64,000 nt of DNA from Muricauda sp. SCSIO 64092 (GCF_023016285.1 NZ_CP095413.1:3737001-3801000); one strand, 5' to 3'. Counted from the first letter of the stretch, positions 1 to 9,631 are shown. The notes: generated by a model not told the origin, from the sequence alone. Numbers and translations are program-made.

Positions 1-120
1 TACATCCGGGAACTGTGAAACTGGCAAGGAGACGTATGCCAATCCGCCCACAATCACGATCAGGATGCTGAGCACCGCTGCGAAAATGGGTCTTTTGATG
101 AAAATGTGACTAAATTTCAT
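1..120 (-). CDS. RND efflux transporter, inner membrane subunit (N-terminal 40 residues, cut by window edge)
   Basis: The reverse strand reads MKFSHIFIKRPIFAAVLSIL and continues through a hydrophobic first helix to VSLPVSQFPDV, the invariant beginning of AcrB/MexB-type HAE1 proton-driven multidrug exporters of the inner membrane. Only the first helix and the first residues of the porter domain are in the window; the gene runs off the left edge. It lies 133 bases downstream of the adaptor gene on the same strand, the usual adaptor-then-transporter order, so the two should be co-transcribed. The start codon is the only ATG in this frame and matches the family start exactly. Confidence 0.9.
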   Translation of the reverse strand, partial: MKFSHIFIKRPIFAAVLSILIVIVGGLAYVSLPVSQFPDV

Positions 121-253
121 GATTTCTATTTTTTTAGTGTTGGATTGCCATTAGCTTCGCTAAGGACAAGCGTATCCCTGTCGCCCTCTTTTTTCCATTC
201 CCTTTGAATGGAGAGGGCGCTAACGGAATACAATAAGATTCTTGGGTTTCTGG

Positions 254-1480
254 TTATTCTGTGGATGCGATGGCAAAGGCTTCCTTTGTCGCTATTGGGG
301 ATTTTTCGATGGGACGGACCGCAACCCCCGGTCTAATCTTTTGGATGTTATTGGTAATGAGTTTGTCTTCAACGGTCAACCCATTTCTAATGATTCGCAA
401 TCCATTGGTATGCAATGGGCCCAATTCTATATTTTTGGTGGTGACCGTATTGTCCGCGCCCAAAACATAAACGAAACGTACGGATTGGTTGGTCCCAATG
501 ATTTCATCGGGAATCATTATGGCTTCATGTTCCGCACTGCCCAACAATCTTGCCTTTCCGAACATTCCGGGCTCAATTAGGCCATCTTCGTTGTCCAATG
601 TGGCACGTCCCTCTATGGTTCCGGTACTTCTATCAATTTCATTGTCTACAAAATCCATAACGGCTTCGTGGGTATAGTCGGCTTCATCCTGGAGTTTCAA
701 TAGCACTGGATTTGCAGTGGAACGTGAGGAACCCCTTTCCCCATTTTGGGCCAGGCGGGAATACTTCAAATAGTCCGATTCACTTCCCCTAAAGTAAAAG
801 TGGATGGGGCTAGTAGCCACAATTGTGGTAAGGAGCGTTGAATTTGATGAACCACCATCTATCAAGTTGCCCTCATTGACCATATCCCGACTTACCCGAC
901 CGGAAATTGGTGCCTTTACCCTGGTAAATTCAAGGTTCAATTTGGCATTGTCCACAGCAGCCTGGGCCAATTGCAGTGTGGCTTTTGCCCCTGCCAATGC
1001 TTGTTGCCTATGGTCATACTCCTCCAAGGAAACCGCTCCCGATTCACGTAGGGACCGTACACGGTTAAAGTTATCCTGGGCCGTTGTTAAATTAGCCAGT
1101 GCCTGACCGTAACCGGCCCTGGCCTGGTTCAACGCAATTTTGAAGGGGCGTTGGTCTATGGTAAAGAGAACATCACCTTTTGTAACGTCCTGGCCATCCT
1201 TAAAACTTACGTTTTCAATATAACCGCTCACCCTTGCCCGGACTTCCACCCGGTTGCTGGCTTCGAAACGACCGGTGTACTCGTCCCATTCCGTGATTTT
1301 TTCAAATATGGGATGGGAAACCTCTACCTGGAGTCCTTGTGGCTCGTTTTGTGCCAATTCCTTTTTTTCTGTTTTGTCAAAGGCCGAAAAGACCACTAAT
1401 GCCATTACGGCAAGCATCATGGTAAAAATCACAAAGACCCTTACACTTAAATTGCCGGTTTTTAAATTGATTGTTTTCAT
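254..1480 (-). CDS. RND efflux pump periplasmic adaptor (membrane fusion protein)
   Basis: This 408-residue protein is an AcrA/HlyD-family adaptor that joins the inner membrane RND pump to an outer membrane channel. Residues about 12-32 form an N-terminal membrane anchor. A barrel-sandwich (lipoyl-like) half motif RVEVRARVSGYIENV is followed by a long alpha-helical hairpin (about residues 105-175, rich in Ala, Gln and Leu) and the second half motif FTRVKAPISGRVSRD, then beta-barrel and membrane-proximal domains. Length is typical. The gene precedes the AcrB-type gene on the same strand. A dyad and a TACATTTG promoter box sit directly at its start (see 1480-1530), suggesting local repression. 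Substrates cannot be deduced. Confidence 0.93.
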   Translation of the reverse strand: MKTINLKTGNLSVRVFVIFTMMLAVMALVVFSAFDKTEKKELAQNEPQGLQVEVSHPIFEKITEWDEYTGRFEASNRVEVRARVSGYIENVSFKDGQDVTKGDVLFTIDQRPFKIALNQARAGYGQALANLTTAQDNFNRVRSLRESGAVSLEEYDHRQQALAGAKATLQLAQAAVDNAKLNLEFTRVKAPISGRVSRDMVNEGNLIDGGSSNSTLLTTIVATSPIHFYFRGSESDYLKYSRLAQNGERGSSRSTANPVLLKLQDEADYTHEAVMDFVDNEIDRSTGTIEGRATLDNEDGLIEPGMFGKARLLGSAEHEAIMIPDEIIGTNQSVRFVYVLGADNTVTTKNIELGPLHTNGLRIIRNGLTVEDKLITNNIQKIRPGVAVRPIEKSPIATKEAFAIASTE

Positions 1481-1530
1481 TGTACTGTATTTTATTTTTT
1501 GTGTTGTTTAAATTTTACAGTACAAATGTA
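1480..1530 (-). promoter_or_regulatory. Operator-like dyad and -7 box at the start of the efflux adaptor gene
   Basis: On the plus strand TTGTACTGTA (1480-1489) and TACAGTACAA (1516-1525) are perfect 10-base inverted arms separated by 26 bases. The left arm abuts the ATG of the adaptor gene. Read on the minus strand, TACATTTG (1530-1523) fits the Bacteroidota -7 consensus TAnnTTTG and overlaps the outer arm. A repressor binding both arms would cover the promoter. An mRNA hairpin hiding the start codon is the other reading, but a transcript starting from this -7 box would lack most of the outer arm. Confidence 0.5.
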
Positions 1531-1988
1531 TTTGGGGAAGGCACCCTGGTGTTAACCAAAATCATAGTGGAAATGACCAAAATGTAAGATTGGGGGTTTC
1601 CCATACCCCAATTTGAAGTTTAGCTCCAAAAAAACCTTATTGGATTTTAAATGAAAGTAAAAAACTAAAGAATCAATGATTTCTTGTATTATAGGTTGGG
1701 AGCACTATCTACAAAGTGGAGCGAGAGACGACCGAATATCGTAAAACATCCAATGGACATTTTTAAAAGGGATGTGGGCTGCAGCCTTGGATTTCGAAGT
1801 ATAAACACCAGATCCTAATCTTTAAATGCCCTTGATAATTGGAACTTCCAAGCATTCATGCTTTTGTGCTCACCGAACAGAATCTCCGGGCTACGGGACT
1901 TATGGGTTTTAGAAAGCCCAACTATTTAAACAAAAACTGGGAGGTGATACCATATCCGTTCCCATAAAACCGGTAAAACCAGATAGTA
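1531..1988. other. Non-coding or decayed stretch with no recognised gene
   Basis: No reading frame of convincing length or composition is present on either strand. The right end runs into the DUF6580 remnant, so at least the last part is probably eroded 5' sequence of that gene. I see no RNA gene, hairpin terminator or repeat here. Confidence 0.5.
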
Positions 1989-2273
1989 GTGGTAGGCAGG
2001 TGGCTCTCCAGGAACCTGAAGATAAAGAGCCTCCTTTTCTTAACACTGTTGATTACCTTTATCTACTGGTTGGTCACTGATATTGGGGTATGGCCGACCG
2101 GGAGTTTATGTCCGATGACCTTAAAAGGATTGTGGGCCTGTTTGCGTGCGGCTATTCCCTTTGAAAGGAATTTCCTCATAGGGACATTGGTATATGACGC
2201 TGTACCTTTTGGATTATTCGAATGGTTTCTGTTTACAAATCCTTCGTTGGCAAGGAGACAAATTGTAAATTAG
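1989..2273 (+). pseudogene. C-terminal remnant of a DUF6580-type membrane protein
   Basis: The frame encodes a membrane helix followed by LVTDIGVWPTGSLCPMTLKG and then AAIPFERNFLIGTLVYDAVP. This corresponds to the conserved C-terminal segment of the DUF6580 (ECF-transporter-S-like) family, in which an N-F/I-G-V-W motif, a PKT(L)xG segment and AAIPFFRNTLLGD follow one another. The other membrane helices that make up the rest of the family (about 100 residues) are missing upstream, and stop codons occur there. The frame also overlaps the beginning of the korA-like gene. I read it as a 5'-truncated relic; family assignment is from remembered motifs. Confidence 0.5.
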
Positions 2274-2287
2274 TATGCTTGAAAAAG

Positions 2288-4135
2288 ATGAAGACCACCC
2301 TGGAACATATCATCATTTTATTTTCGGGAGATTCCGGTGATGGGATGCAACTGACAGGCACACAGTTTTCAGATACTTCGGCCCGTATGGGCAATGATAT
2401 TGCCACGTTTCCGGATTATCCCTCGGAAATTAGGGCTCCCTCAGGTTCCGTGTTTGGTGTTTCCGGGTTTCAGGTGCATATAGGGGCCAAGGAGATTTAT
2501 ACGCCCGGGGATCAACCCGATGTATTGGTGGCCATGAATCCAGCTGCACTAAAAGTCAAATTGCCCTTATTGAAAAAAGGGGCGACCATCATCATTAACG
2601 ATGATGCTTTTGACCGTTCGGGATTTAAAAAAGCAGGTTATGAAGTAACATCCTTGGAGGCCATTGGGGAATTAAGAAACTATAAGCTGATCCATGCACC
2701 CATAACATCACAAACTGAAAGGGCTTTGGAGACCATTGATTTGGACAACAAGTCCAAAAGGCGCTGCAAAAACTTTTATGCGTTGGGGCTTTGTTATTTT
2801 ATATTCTCAAGAGATCCAAACCTTACCAAAGCGTGGATACGCGAAAAATTCGAGGGCAAGGATGCTTTGGTCAGTGCAAACATCGCAGCGCTTGAGGCAG
2901 GATACCATTTTGGGGAGACCATAGAAGCCTCCATCGCCATTTACCAAATTCCGGAGGCACCCCTTGAAAAGGGAACCTATCGCCAGATCAATGGCAATAC
3001 TGGAATTGCCTGGGGGTTGATGCAAGCTGCAGAGGCTTCGGGTTTGGACTTGTTCATTGGATCGTATCCCATTACTCCGGCAACGGATATTTTACAAGAG
3101 CTTTCAAAACATGGCGGATTTGGGGTTCGGACCTTTCAGGCCGAGGATGAGATTGCGGCTATTTGTGCAGCAATTGGTGCTTCTTTCTCAGGGGCATTGG
3201 CCGCTACCACAACCTCAGGACCCGGACTGGCATTGAAATCGGAAGCATTGAACCTGGCCGTAATGCTGGAACTGCCGCTGGTAGTGATCAATGTACAACG
3301 GGGAGGCCCTTCCACGGGATTGCCCACAAAAACGGAACAGGCGGACTTATTGCAGGTATTTTATGGAAGGAATGGGGAATCTCCCCTTATTGTTCTCGCT
3401 GCTTCAAGACCCGGTGATACCTTTGCCATGGCCTATGAAGCCGCTCGATTGAGCCTACAACATATGACCCCGGTAGTATTGCTAAGTGATGGATTCATCG
3501 CCAATGGATCGGAACCCTGGCGTATTCCAAACCTTACGCAAGAATACCGTCATATTCCGATCAATTTGGCCCAAACATCCGGGGAAGGCTTTAAAGCATA
3601 TAGCAGAAACCTGCAATTGGTACGTCCGTGGGCCATTCCGGGAACGGAAGGGATGCAGCACCGCATTGGGGGACTTGAAAAGGACTTTGAAACCGGAGAT
3701 GTGAGCTACGACCCGGAAAATCACGAAAAAATGGTGGAAGTCAGGGCTAAAAAAGTGTCCCTGGTGGCATCCAATATACCGGAGCAACGGGTGGAAGGCA
3801 AAGCGCATGGGCAACTGTTGGTCATTTCCTGGGGAGGTACGTATGGTGCAGTACGAACTGCAGTGAAACGGCTTCAGGCGCAAGGTCATGGAATCAGTTT
3901 GGCACACCTTACCTACCTCAATCCATTTCCAAAAAATTTGGGACCATTGATCACCAATTTCAAGCAAGTTCTTATACCGGAATTGAATAAAGGCCAATTA
4001 TTACGCATTATAAACGCCCAATTTCATTGTAAGGCCAAAGGATATCACAAAGTTCAGGGCCAACCTTTTACCATTTCGGAACTTATTTCTGCCTTTGGGA
4101 AGGAATTAAAGCTTATGGAACATGCAAAGCAATAG
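2288..4135 (+). CDS. korA: 2-oxoacid:ferredoxin oxidoreductase, fused gamma-alpha subunit (KorA type)
   Basis: The protein (615 residues from this start) is the fused gamma/alpha subunit of a 2-oxoglutarate-type ferredoxin oxidoreductase, which interconverts 2-oxoglutarate and succinyl-CoA with ferredoxin as redox partner. The gamma domain starts with FSGDSGDGMQLTG and contains the FPDYPSEIRAP motif; the alpha (pyrimidine-binding) domain carries GSYPITPATDILQEL, FQAEDEIAAICAAIGASF and TTTSGPGLALKSE. An ATG at 2222 in the same frame would add 22 residues with no family counterpart and would lie inside the DUF6580 remnant, so 2288 is preferred. The 3' end overlaps korB by 14 bases, indicating translational coupling. 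Confidence 0.93.
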   Translation: MKTTLEHIIILFSGDSGDGMQLTGTQFSDTSARMGNDIATFPDYPSEIRAPSGSVFGVSGFQVHIGAKEIYTPGDQPDVLVAMNPAALKVKLPLLKKGATIIINDDAFDRSGFKKAGYEVTSLEAIGELRNYKLIHAPITSQTERALETIDLDNKSKRRCKNFYALGLCYFIFSRDPNLTKAWIREKFEGKDALVSANIAALEAGYHFGETIEASIAIYQIPEAPLEKGTYRQINGNTGIAWGLMQAAEASGLDLFIGSYPITPATDILQELSKHGGFGVRTFQAEDEIAAICAAIGASFSGALAATTTSGPGLALKSEALNLAVMLELPLVVINVQRGGPSTGLPTKTEQADLLQVFYGRNGESPLIVLAASRPGDTFAMAYEAARLSLQHMTPVVLLSDGFIANGSEPWRIPNLTQEYRHIPINLAQTSGEGFKAYSRNLQLVRPWAIPGTEGMQHRIGGLEKDFETGDVSYDPENHEKMVEVRAKKVSLVASNIPEQRVEGKAHGQLLVISWGGTYGAVRTAVKRLQAQGHGISLAHLTYLNPFPKNLGPLITNFKQVLIPELNKGQLLRIINAQFHCKAKGYHKVQGQPFTISELISAFGKELKLMEHAKQ

Positions 4136-5096
4136 TGAAAAACTGAGCGCAAAGGATTTTGCCACGGACCAAGCCATTCGTTGGTGTCCCGGCTGTGGTG
4201 ACTATGCCATATTGAACAGCGTAAAAAAAGTGTTGGCCACTTTGGGAAGAAGAAAGGAAGACGTGGTTTTTATTTCCGGCATAGGTTGTTCCTCGCGTTT
4301 CCCATACTATGTGGATACCTATGGCATGCATTCCATTCATGGCAGGGCCGTGGCCATTGCAACGGGTACAAAAGTGCACAATCCTTCGTTAAGTGTTTGG
4401 GCGATAACCGGTGATGGGGATGGACTGGCCATTGGGGGAAATCACTTCATCCATGCGATACGACGAAACATCAACATCAATATATTAATATTCAATAATG
4501 AAATCTATGGGTTGACCAAGGGGCAATATTCCCCAACGTCACAACTGGGGCAACGTACAAAAACCAGTCCTTTGGGGACCATTGAAAAACCCTTTGACCC
4601 TGCAATGCTGGCCCTGGGGGCAGGGGCCACCTTTTTTGCCCGGACCACAGCCTCCGATCCCAAACATTTACAGGAGATCTTGCTTAGGGCCGAGGCCCAC
4701 TGTGGAACTTCCGTAGTGGAAATCTATCAAAACTGTGTCATCTTCAATGATGAAGCTTTTGAACAGTTTTTAGGAAAGGAAAACAGGGATGACCATACTG
4801 TATTGCTGCAGCACGGTAAGCCATTGGTTTTTGGTAGAGGGTTGGACAAAGCGGTCCAATGGGGAAATCATGAACTATTGGTAAGCACGGAGTTAGATAG
4901 TGCTGCAATCCATGATGAACAAAATCTAAGCCTTTCTTTTTTATTGGCGCGACTGGAGACCGTAAAACCTCTTGGGGTTTATCGATGTGTACAGGAACCT
5001 GAGTACGCTTCCAACATGGATGACACTGTTAAAAAGGAGTCCAGAAAACAGGTTTCCGAACTTCTTCATTCCGGGTCGACCTGGGAAATCGAATAA
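4122..5096 (+). CDS. korB: 2-oxoacid:ferredoxin oxidoreductase, beta subunit (KorB type)
   Basis: This 324-residue protein is the thiamine diphosphate-binding subunit paired with the preceding KorA. The start WCPGCGDYAILNSVKK is the conserved WCPGCG motif of the family, followed by ISGIGCSSRFPYY, the GDGDGLAIGGNH region that binds Mg-thiamine diphosphate (G-D-G-D-x22-NN with NNEIYGLTKGQ), and SPTSQ. No ferredoxin-like cluster domain is attached, as usual for KorB of this two-subunit class. It overlaps korA by 14 bases; the two subunits form the complete cytoplasmic enzyme of a reductive or oxidative TCA step. Confidence 0.93.
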   Translation: MQSNSEKLSAKDFATDQAIRWCPGCGDYAILNSVKKVLATLGRRKEDVVFISGIGCSSRFPYYVDTYGMHSIHGRAVAIATGTKVHNPSLSVWAITGDGDGLAIGGNHFIHAIRRNININILIFNNEIYGLTKGQYSPTSQLGQRTKTSPLGTIEKPFDPAMLALGAGATFFARTTASDPKHLQEILLRAEAHCGTSVVEIYQNCVIFNDEAFEQFLGKENRDDHTVLLQHGKPLVFGRGLDKAVQWGNHELLVSTELDSAAIHDEQNLSLSFLLARLETVKPLGVYRCVQEPEYASNMDDTVKKESRKQVSELLHSGSTWEIE

Positions 5097-5308
5097 ATTG
5101 TTTTACCAAACTTATAGAGGCACAAAAGGCCCATATGATTGCTATTGCCGATCTGATTGTTTCCAGCGAATCGGTTGTGGAGCCTGGGTAGCGTGGGAAT
5201 TATCGAAATATACGAAGCATTAGGTATCCTAACAGGGATGGTTTATTGTTTACTAAATTCCAATTAAAATTAGTCCGTTAAAAGCCTAAGGGGTAATTTA
5301 GGCACATT

Positions 5309-6487
5309 ATGGATTATAGGAAACTGAAAAAAATCCTAGCAATTGTTACGATTTGCTTCATCATTTTGGTTGGAATTGCATTTGTGATAAATCCACAATT
5401 GTTTAAGATTATTTGGTACCAAAAGCCTAAAGTGGATACCTACCAAAGCTTTCCTTTACGAGTGGTTGATACAGGAAATGACGCTTTTTATTTCAGAAGT
5501 GATACAACTAAAGGAAGAACATTGGATTCGCTTCGCGTAAAAAATTGGGAAGGAGCGAACGTACCGTTTATGGAATACTTTGCCAAAGGAGATTTATTGG
5601 CCTTTTTGGTTATTCGAAATGATACCATTATATACGAAAAATATGGCGACAACTATAACAGGGCAAAGATCTCCAACACCTTTTCAATAGGAAAATCAAT
5701 GATTTCCATCTTGGTCGGAAAGGCAATAGATCAGGGGTATATTAAAAGTGTTGATCAAAAGATCATCGAGTTTTTACCTGAATTGAACGGAGTGGCCGGT
5801 CTTGAAAAATTAACGATATACGATTTACTGAATATGAAATCCGGTCTTAAATTCAACAGGGTTGGGAATGGTTTGATTTCCGATATGTTCTCCGATGAAG
5901 CCAGGTTTTATTATTCCGATGATTTAAAGAGAGATCTCTTGAACGTAAAAATAAAAATCGAGCCCGGGAGCCATTGGAAATACAGTAACCTCGATCCTTT
6001 GATACTTACCTGGCTTCTTGAAAAAGCTACAGGTCAAAAAGTTTCCAAGTATTTTGAAAAAGAAATTTGGATACCTATTGGCGCAGAATATGCTGCCAGT
6101 TGGGGAATTGACCGGAAAGGTGGTTTGGAAAACTCACCGAGTAGTTTTCAATGCACGGCAATCGATCTTGCTAAAATTGGTCGATTGTTTTTGCAAAATG
6201 GAATACGTGATTCCCTTGAGATCTTATCCTCCAAATGGATACGTCAAAGTACCCATATTGAAGAAAGGAACAGGGGAAACACCTCAAAAGGTCTGCAGAG
6301 AGCTACACATCAATATTACTGGTGGTTACCACAGGACGATTTTGAAGGCGACTTTTCAGCAGAAGGATTAAGAGGGCAAAGACTCTATGTAAACCCTAAA
6401 GAGAATATAATAATCGTTCAATTCGCCCATCAGGGATATGGGGGTTATCCTTACAGGGACATTTCAAGTCATTTCTCACTTAAATGA
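5309..6487 (+). CDS. Beta-lactamase-fold serine hydrolase (class C / DD-peptidase family), membrane-anchored
   Basis: A 392-residue protein with one N-terminal hydrophobic segment (about residues 9-28) and a periplasmic beta-lactamase/transpeptidase-like domain. The catalytic SxxK is visible as SIGK in NTFSIGKSMISILVGK, and the YxN motif as YSN in HWKYSNLDPLILTW; a third motif near LRGQRLYVNP replaces the usual HxG/KTG and is less certain. Members act as penicillin-binding-like peptidases, esterases or amidases; the substrate here is unknown. It stands alone on the plus strand, 212 bases after korB, and its stop overlaps the cupin remnant on the other strand. Confidence 0.85.
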   Translation: MDYRKLKKILAIVTICFIILVGIAFVINPQLFKIIWYQKPKVDTYQSFPLRVVDTGNDAFYFRSDTTKGRTLDSLRVKNWEGANVPFMEYFAKGDLLAFLVIRNDTIIYEKYGDNYNRAKISNTFSIGKSMISILVGKAIDQGYIKSVDQKIIEFLPELNGVAGLEKLTIYDLLNMKSGLKFNRVGNGLISDMFSDEARFYYSDDLKRDLLNVKIKIEPGSHWKYSNLDPLILTWLLEKATGQKVSKYFEKEIWIPIGAEYAASWGIDRKGGLENSPSSFQCTAIDLAKIGRLFLQNGIRDSLEILSSKWIRQSTHIEERNRGNTSKGLQRATHQYYWWLPQDDFEGDFSAEGLRGQRLYVNPKENIIIVQFAHQGYGGYPYRDISSHFSLK

Positions 6488-6685
6488 GGATCGGGTCGAA
6501 ATATTTGGCTTATGTCCTGCCCAATTCAGCCTCTGAATCCTTAAATCCAATAGTTCTGCTATCTCAATATCTTGCTCAAATGCCATAAATATGAGCTGTT
6601 GTTGCCCTGCTTGAATTAACTTGGAATTTATCCCCGGGAAAGGTATATCAGCTTCTGGGTCTTCATCAATGATAATTGGGGACAT
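6476..6685 (-). pseudogene. Truncated cupin-domain protein (N-terminal remnant)
   Basis: The frame starts with MSPIIIDEDPEADIPFPGIN and continues with SKLIQAGQQQLIFMAFEQDIEI, matching the opening strands of small cupins of the type that continue with PEHSHxxQWGIVLEG. Here the metal-binding histidine motif is absent, and an adjacent frame contains DSEAELGRT, which resembles the next cupin strand, so a frameshift or deletion has broken the gene. It ends inside the 3' end of the opposite serine hydrolase gene. I judge it non-functional. Confidence 0.4.
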
Positions 6686-6710
6686 ATACCTTAGTTAGCA
6701 GTTAAAGATT

Positions 6711-9122
6711 TTATTCCCTCCTCAAGCTCTTCATGGGATCTATCAACGCAGAAGAAACTGCTTGGAAACTTACCGTTAGCAATGCAGCCAACAAAGCGAT
6801 GGTGCCTGACAGCACGTAGATGTCCCAACCGATGTTTATGCGGAACGCATAATCCTGTATCCACCTGCTTATCAGAAAGCCTCCCAAAGGAATTCCGATG
6901 ACAACGGCCACTAGGACAATTTTCATGAAATTGATACTTAGGAGAGTATAGATATCCCTGAACGTCGCCCCTAACACAATCCTCACGCTTATCTCCTTTT
7001 TACGTTGCTCTGCCAAATAAGTAGATAAGGCAAGCAGTCCCAAGCAAGCAACAATAAGGGCGACTAAGGTGAAACCGTCCAGAATTTTGGCCCTTTGCTC
7101 TATGTCGCGATGCATTAGGGCATATCTTGTATCCAAAAAGGAATATCTTAGTTCTTGATTAGGCATAAACTCCTTCCAGATATTGTCAACATTGCTTATT
7201 GCCCTTTCCATGTCATTGGTGTTGGTCCTTACCAGTACCATACTTTTTTCATGTCCTATGACCATGGCCAAGGGGCGAATGACATCCTTGAGATTGGTGA
7301 AGTGAAAATCCTCCACAACCCCTATAATATCATAATCAATCCTACAGTGGACGCGCCTACCAATTGGGTTCGTGAATCCCAATGCCTTTGCCATACTACG
7401 GTTTATAATGATAGAGTTAACGCTGTCACTTGCAATATCCCTTGAAAACTTACGTCCGTCCAGAAGGCTCAATCCCAGGGTCCCTATATAATCGTAGTCA
7501 GTCCACCATAATTGGGCATCTACATCATATATGTTGGAGGGATTTATAACCTTAAATGGCATCTGGTTTCTTTTTGTACCCTCAACAGGTAGAAAACCAC
7601 TGACCGATACACTAGTAACCTCACTGAGTGAATTAATCCTTTGTTTAAATGCTTCCAATCTATCCCCGATTTCTTGTGTCCCAGATACGACCAGCACCCG
7701 TTCTTTGTCATAACCAAGATTTTTGTTCAATATATAGTTACTCTGCTTATGGACCGTAATCACACAAATTATCAATACCACTGAAGTGGCAAACTGTAGA
7801 ATTACCAGGGACGTACGTAAAAAGGATTTTTCGGAGGTCGTATGTGTTCCCTTTAAGGTGATGCTTGGTTTAAAAGAAGAGAGATAAAAGGCTGGATAAA
7901 GCCCGGCCAGGAAACCTATTACAATTGTACTAAGGATGAGTACAGATATCAGCCATAGATCCCCATACCCAATTTCTATGTTCCTATCAGCAATTGAATT
8001 AAATAGCGGTAGAATGGCTATTGCAATTATTACCGCAAAGCAAAATGCAATGAAGCAAAATATTATGGATTCAGAAAGAAATTGCACTATTTGTTGATGC
8101 CTAGAGGATCCCAAAGCCTTTTTCACCCCTATTTCTTTCGCTCGTTTACCAGCCTTGGCAGTGGATAGATTTATGAAGTTGATACAAGCCAAAATAAGAA
8201 TGAAAACGGCTATGGTGGAAAACAGGTATACAAACCTAATATCACCATGGGAAAAAGTGTCAAAAACTATCCCATTTCTAAGATGAATGTCCTTAACACT
8301 TTGCAACTTAAAATTTAAGCTCTTGACAAATTCACTATTGCGCTCTCCTGCAGTGGTGAATGTCGGGTCATAATATGTTTCTTTGAGTCCCTGTATTTTA
8401 TCCTCCAACACTTTTGGATGGATGGATGGCTTGATTCTTATATAAGTAAAAAAATTATGCGGCATCCATGAATGTTCCTCTCCTGGATACAACTCTTTGC
8501 CTTCCAAGGTGAAAATGAAGTCCAAATCCAAGTGCGAATTACTTGGAAATGCCTTGAACACTCCCTTGACCACCTTGGGATTTTCAACATCATTATCAAT
8601 GATTATGGCTGAATTAATAATCTCCTGGTCGGAAAAGTACTTTTCAGCCATCCGGTCTGAGATTATCAAAGTATTGGGTGTGGTGAGTGCGTTATTTACA
8701 TCTCCATTGATCATCTTTACCTCCAGTATTTCCAGTAGACTGTTGTCCGCGTATGCGAATTTTTCCTCAAATTCATTTTTGGTGGTCTGTGTTCCCCTGA
8801 CCTCAATACCTCCTGTTCCCGAAAGGTCCCTTAACAACAGCCTTCCCGTCAAATCAATTTCAGAATATGTTTCCTTCAGGACACTTGCTGCCGGGGCAGG
8901 AGTCATTGCATCTGCCCTATTTGTCCCCTTCATGTCATAATATCTTACCAACCGAAAAATATCATCCTTTTTCGAATAGTGGCTGTCATAGCTAAGTTCG
9001 CCCTTGACAAATAAGACAATCAGCAGGCAGCTACTTAAGCCGATGGAAAGGCCGAATATGTTTATAAATGAAAAAACCTTATCCTTTTTTACGTTTCTCC
9101 AGGCAAAAATCAAATTCCTCAT
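6711..9122 (-). CDS. ABC transporter permease, MacB/FtsX type
   Basis: The 803-residue product starts MRNLIFAWRNVKKDKVFSFI, the standard opening of the large Bacteroidota FtsX-family permeases (usually M-x-N-x-F/L-K-I-A-W-R-N). It has an N-terminal helix, a MacB-like periplasmic domain, a block of three helices around LACINFINLSTAKAGKRAKE, a second periplasmic domain, and a last block of three helices around AEQRKKEISVRIVLGATFRD. Both cytoplasmic coupling motifs (KEIGVRKALGA-like) are intact. A longer frame would begin at 9167, but the inner ATG matches the family. No ATPase partner is adjacent. It probably exports peptides, lipoproteins or drugs, or transmits signals mechanically. Confidence 0.88.
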   Translation of the reverse strand: MRNLIFAWRNVKKDKVFSFINIFGLSIGLSSCLLIVLFVKGELSYDSHYSKKDDIFRLVRYYDMKGTNRADAMTPAPAASVLKETYSEIDLTGRLLLRDLSGTGGIEVRGTQTTKNEFEEKFAYADNSLLEILEVKMINGDVNNALTTPNTLIISDRMAEKYFSDQEIINSAIIIDNDVENPKVVKGVFKAFPSNSHLDLDFIFTLEGKELYPGEEHSWMPHNFFTYIRIKPSIHPKVLEDKIQGLKETYYDPTFTTAGERNSEFVKSLNFKLQSVKDIHLRNGIVFDTFSHGDIRFVYLFSTIAVFILILACINFINLSTAKAGKRAKEIGVKKALGSSRHQQIVQFLSESIIFCFIAFCFAVIIAIAILPLFNSIADRNIEIGYGDLWLISVLILSTIVIGFLAGLYPAFYLSSFKPSITLKGTHTTSEKSFLRTSLVILQFATSVVLIICVITVHKQSNYILNKNLGYDKERVLVVSGTQEIGDRLEAFKQRINSLSEVTSVSVSGFLPVEGTKRNQMPFKVINPSNIYDVDAQLWWTDYDYIGTLGLSLLDGRKFSRDIASDSVNSIIINRSMAKALGFTNPIGRRVHCRIDYDIIGVVEDFHFTNLKDVIRPLAMVIGHEKSMVLVRTNTNDMERAISNVDNIWKEFMPNQELRYSFLDTRYALMHRDIEQRAKILDGFTLVALIVACLGLLALSTYLAEQRKKEISVRIVLGATFRDIYTLLSINFMKIVLVAVVIGIPLGGFLISRWIQDYAFRINIGWDIYVLSGTIALLAALLTVSFQAVSSALIDPMKSLRRE

Positions 9123-9631
9123 GTCTTCGTAATTTGGTATACCTACATCACCCCAACAATATGCCATATTTATAAATATTTGATTTCCAACATCTTAAAA
9201 TTTGAACTCTGGTTAATACACAAAGGTTTTGTACAAAATTTGGACACCTTATGTAAATATATTTTACAGCTTGTTTTGCTTTCATTTTTTTGTTCTATCG
9301 AATTGGTTTTGCGCAGGTAATTTACCACCTCAGTTCCCGTTCTGCCCATTTCCCAATCACATCCCCGATGATCATGGATTCCTCCTCTTCGCGAATTCTT
9401 ACCGCAAATCATGAACACTCCAGCTCCCAACCTAGTTTTGGGAATCCATAAGATACTTTACTTCAGGGATGAAAAGGGCTGGTTACCGAAATTAAATATC
9501 GAGATGGGAAGGGAATTTCCAAAGTAGAACCGATACCGGTATTTTTTTGGTGAAACATGAATAGGACCGGAAAAGAGGCTCTCGTTTCAAGGATGTATTT
9601 GAATGCCCAGGGGGAAGTGCAAGGATAGGCC
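9123..9631. other. Intergenic stretch with possible decayed coding traces
   Basis: No intact gene is recognisable. On the minus strand a 27-codon stretch ending at 9322 (reading REEESMIIGDVIGKWAEREL) and on the plus strand a stretch near 9434-9520 (reading IHKILYFRDEKGWLPKLNIE) look protein-like but are bounded by stops and match no family I know. They may be fragments of lost genes. Confidence 0.35.

Noticed and set aside
2222..2287. Upstream in-frame ATG of korA
   Set aside because: The added 22 residues overlap the DUF6580 remnant and have no counterpart in KorA proteins.
3482..3997. 171-codon open frame on the minus strand
   Set aside because: It lies antisense inside the korA gene, whose frame has clear family motifs; the antisense product shows no domain.
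5097..5223. Short coding-like stretch after korB (reads TKLIEAQKAHMIAIADLIVS)
   Set aside because: Only about 30 codons between stops, no start and no family; not enough to annotate.
9170..9430. 86-codon minus-strand frame
   Set aside because: Composition is not protein-like and the start lies in no promoter context; treated as part of a decayed stretch.
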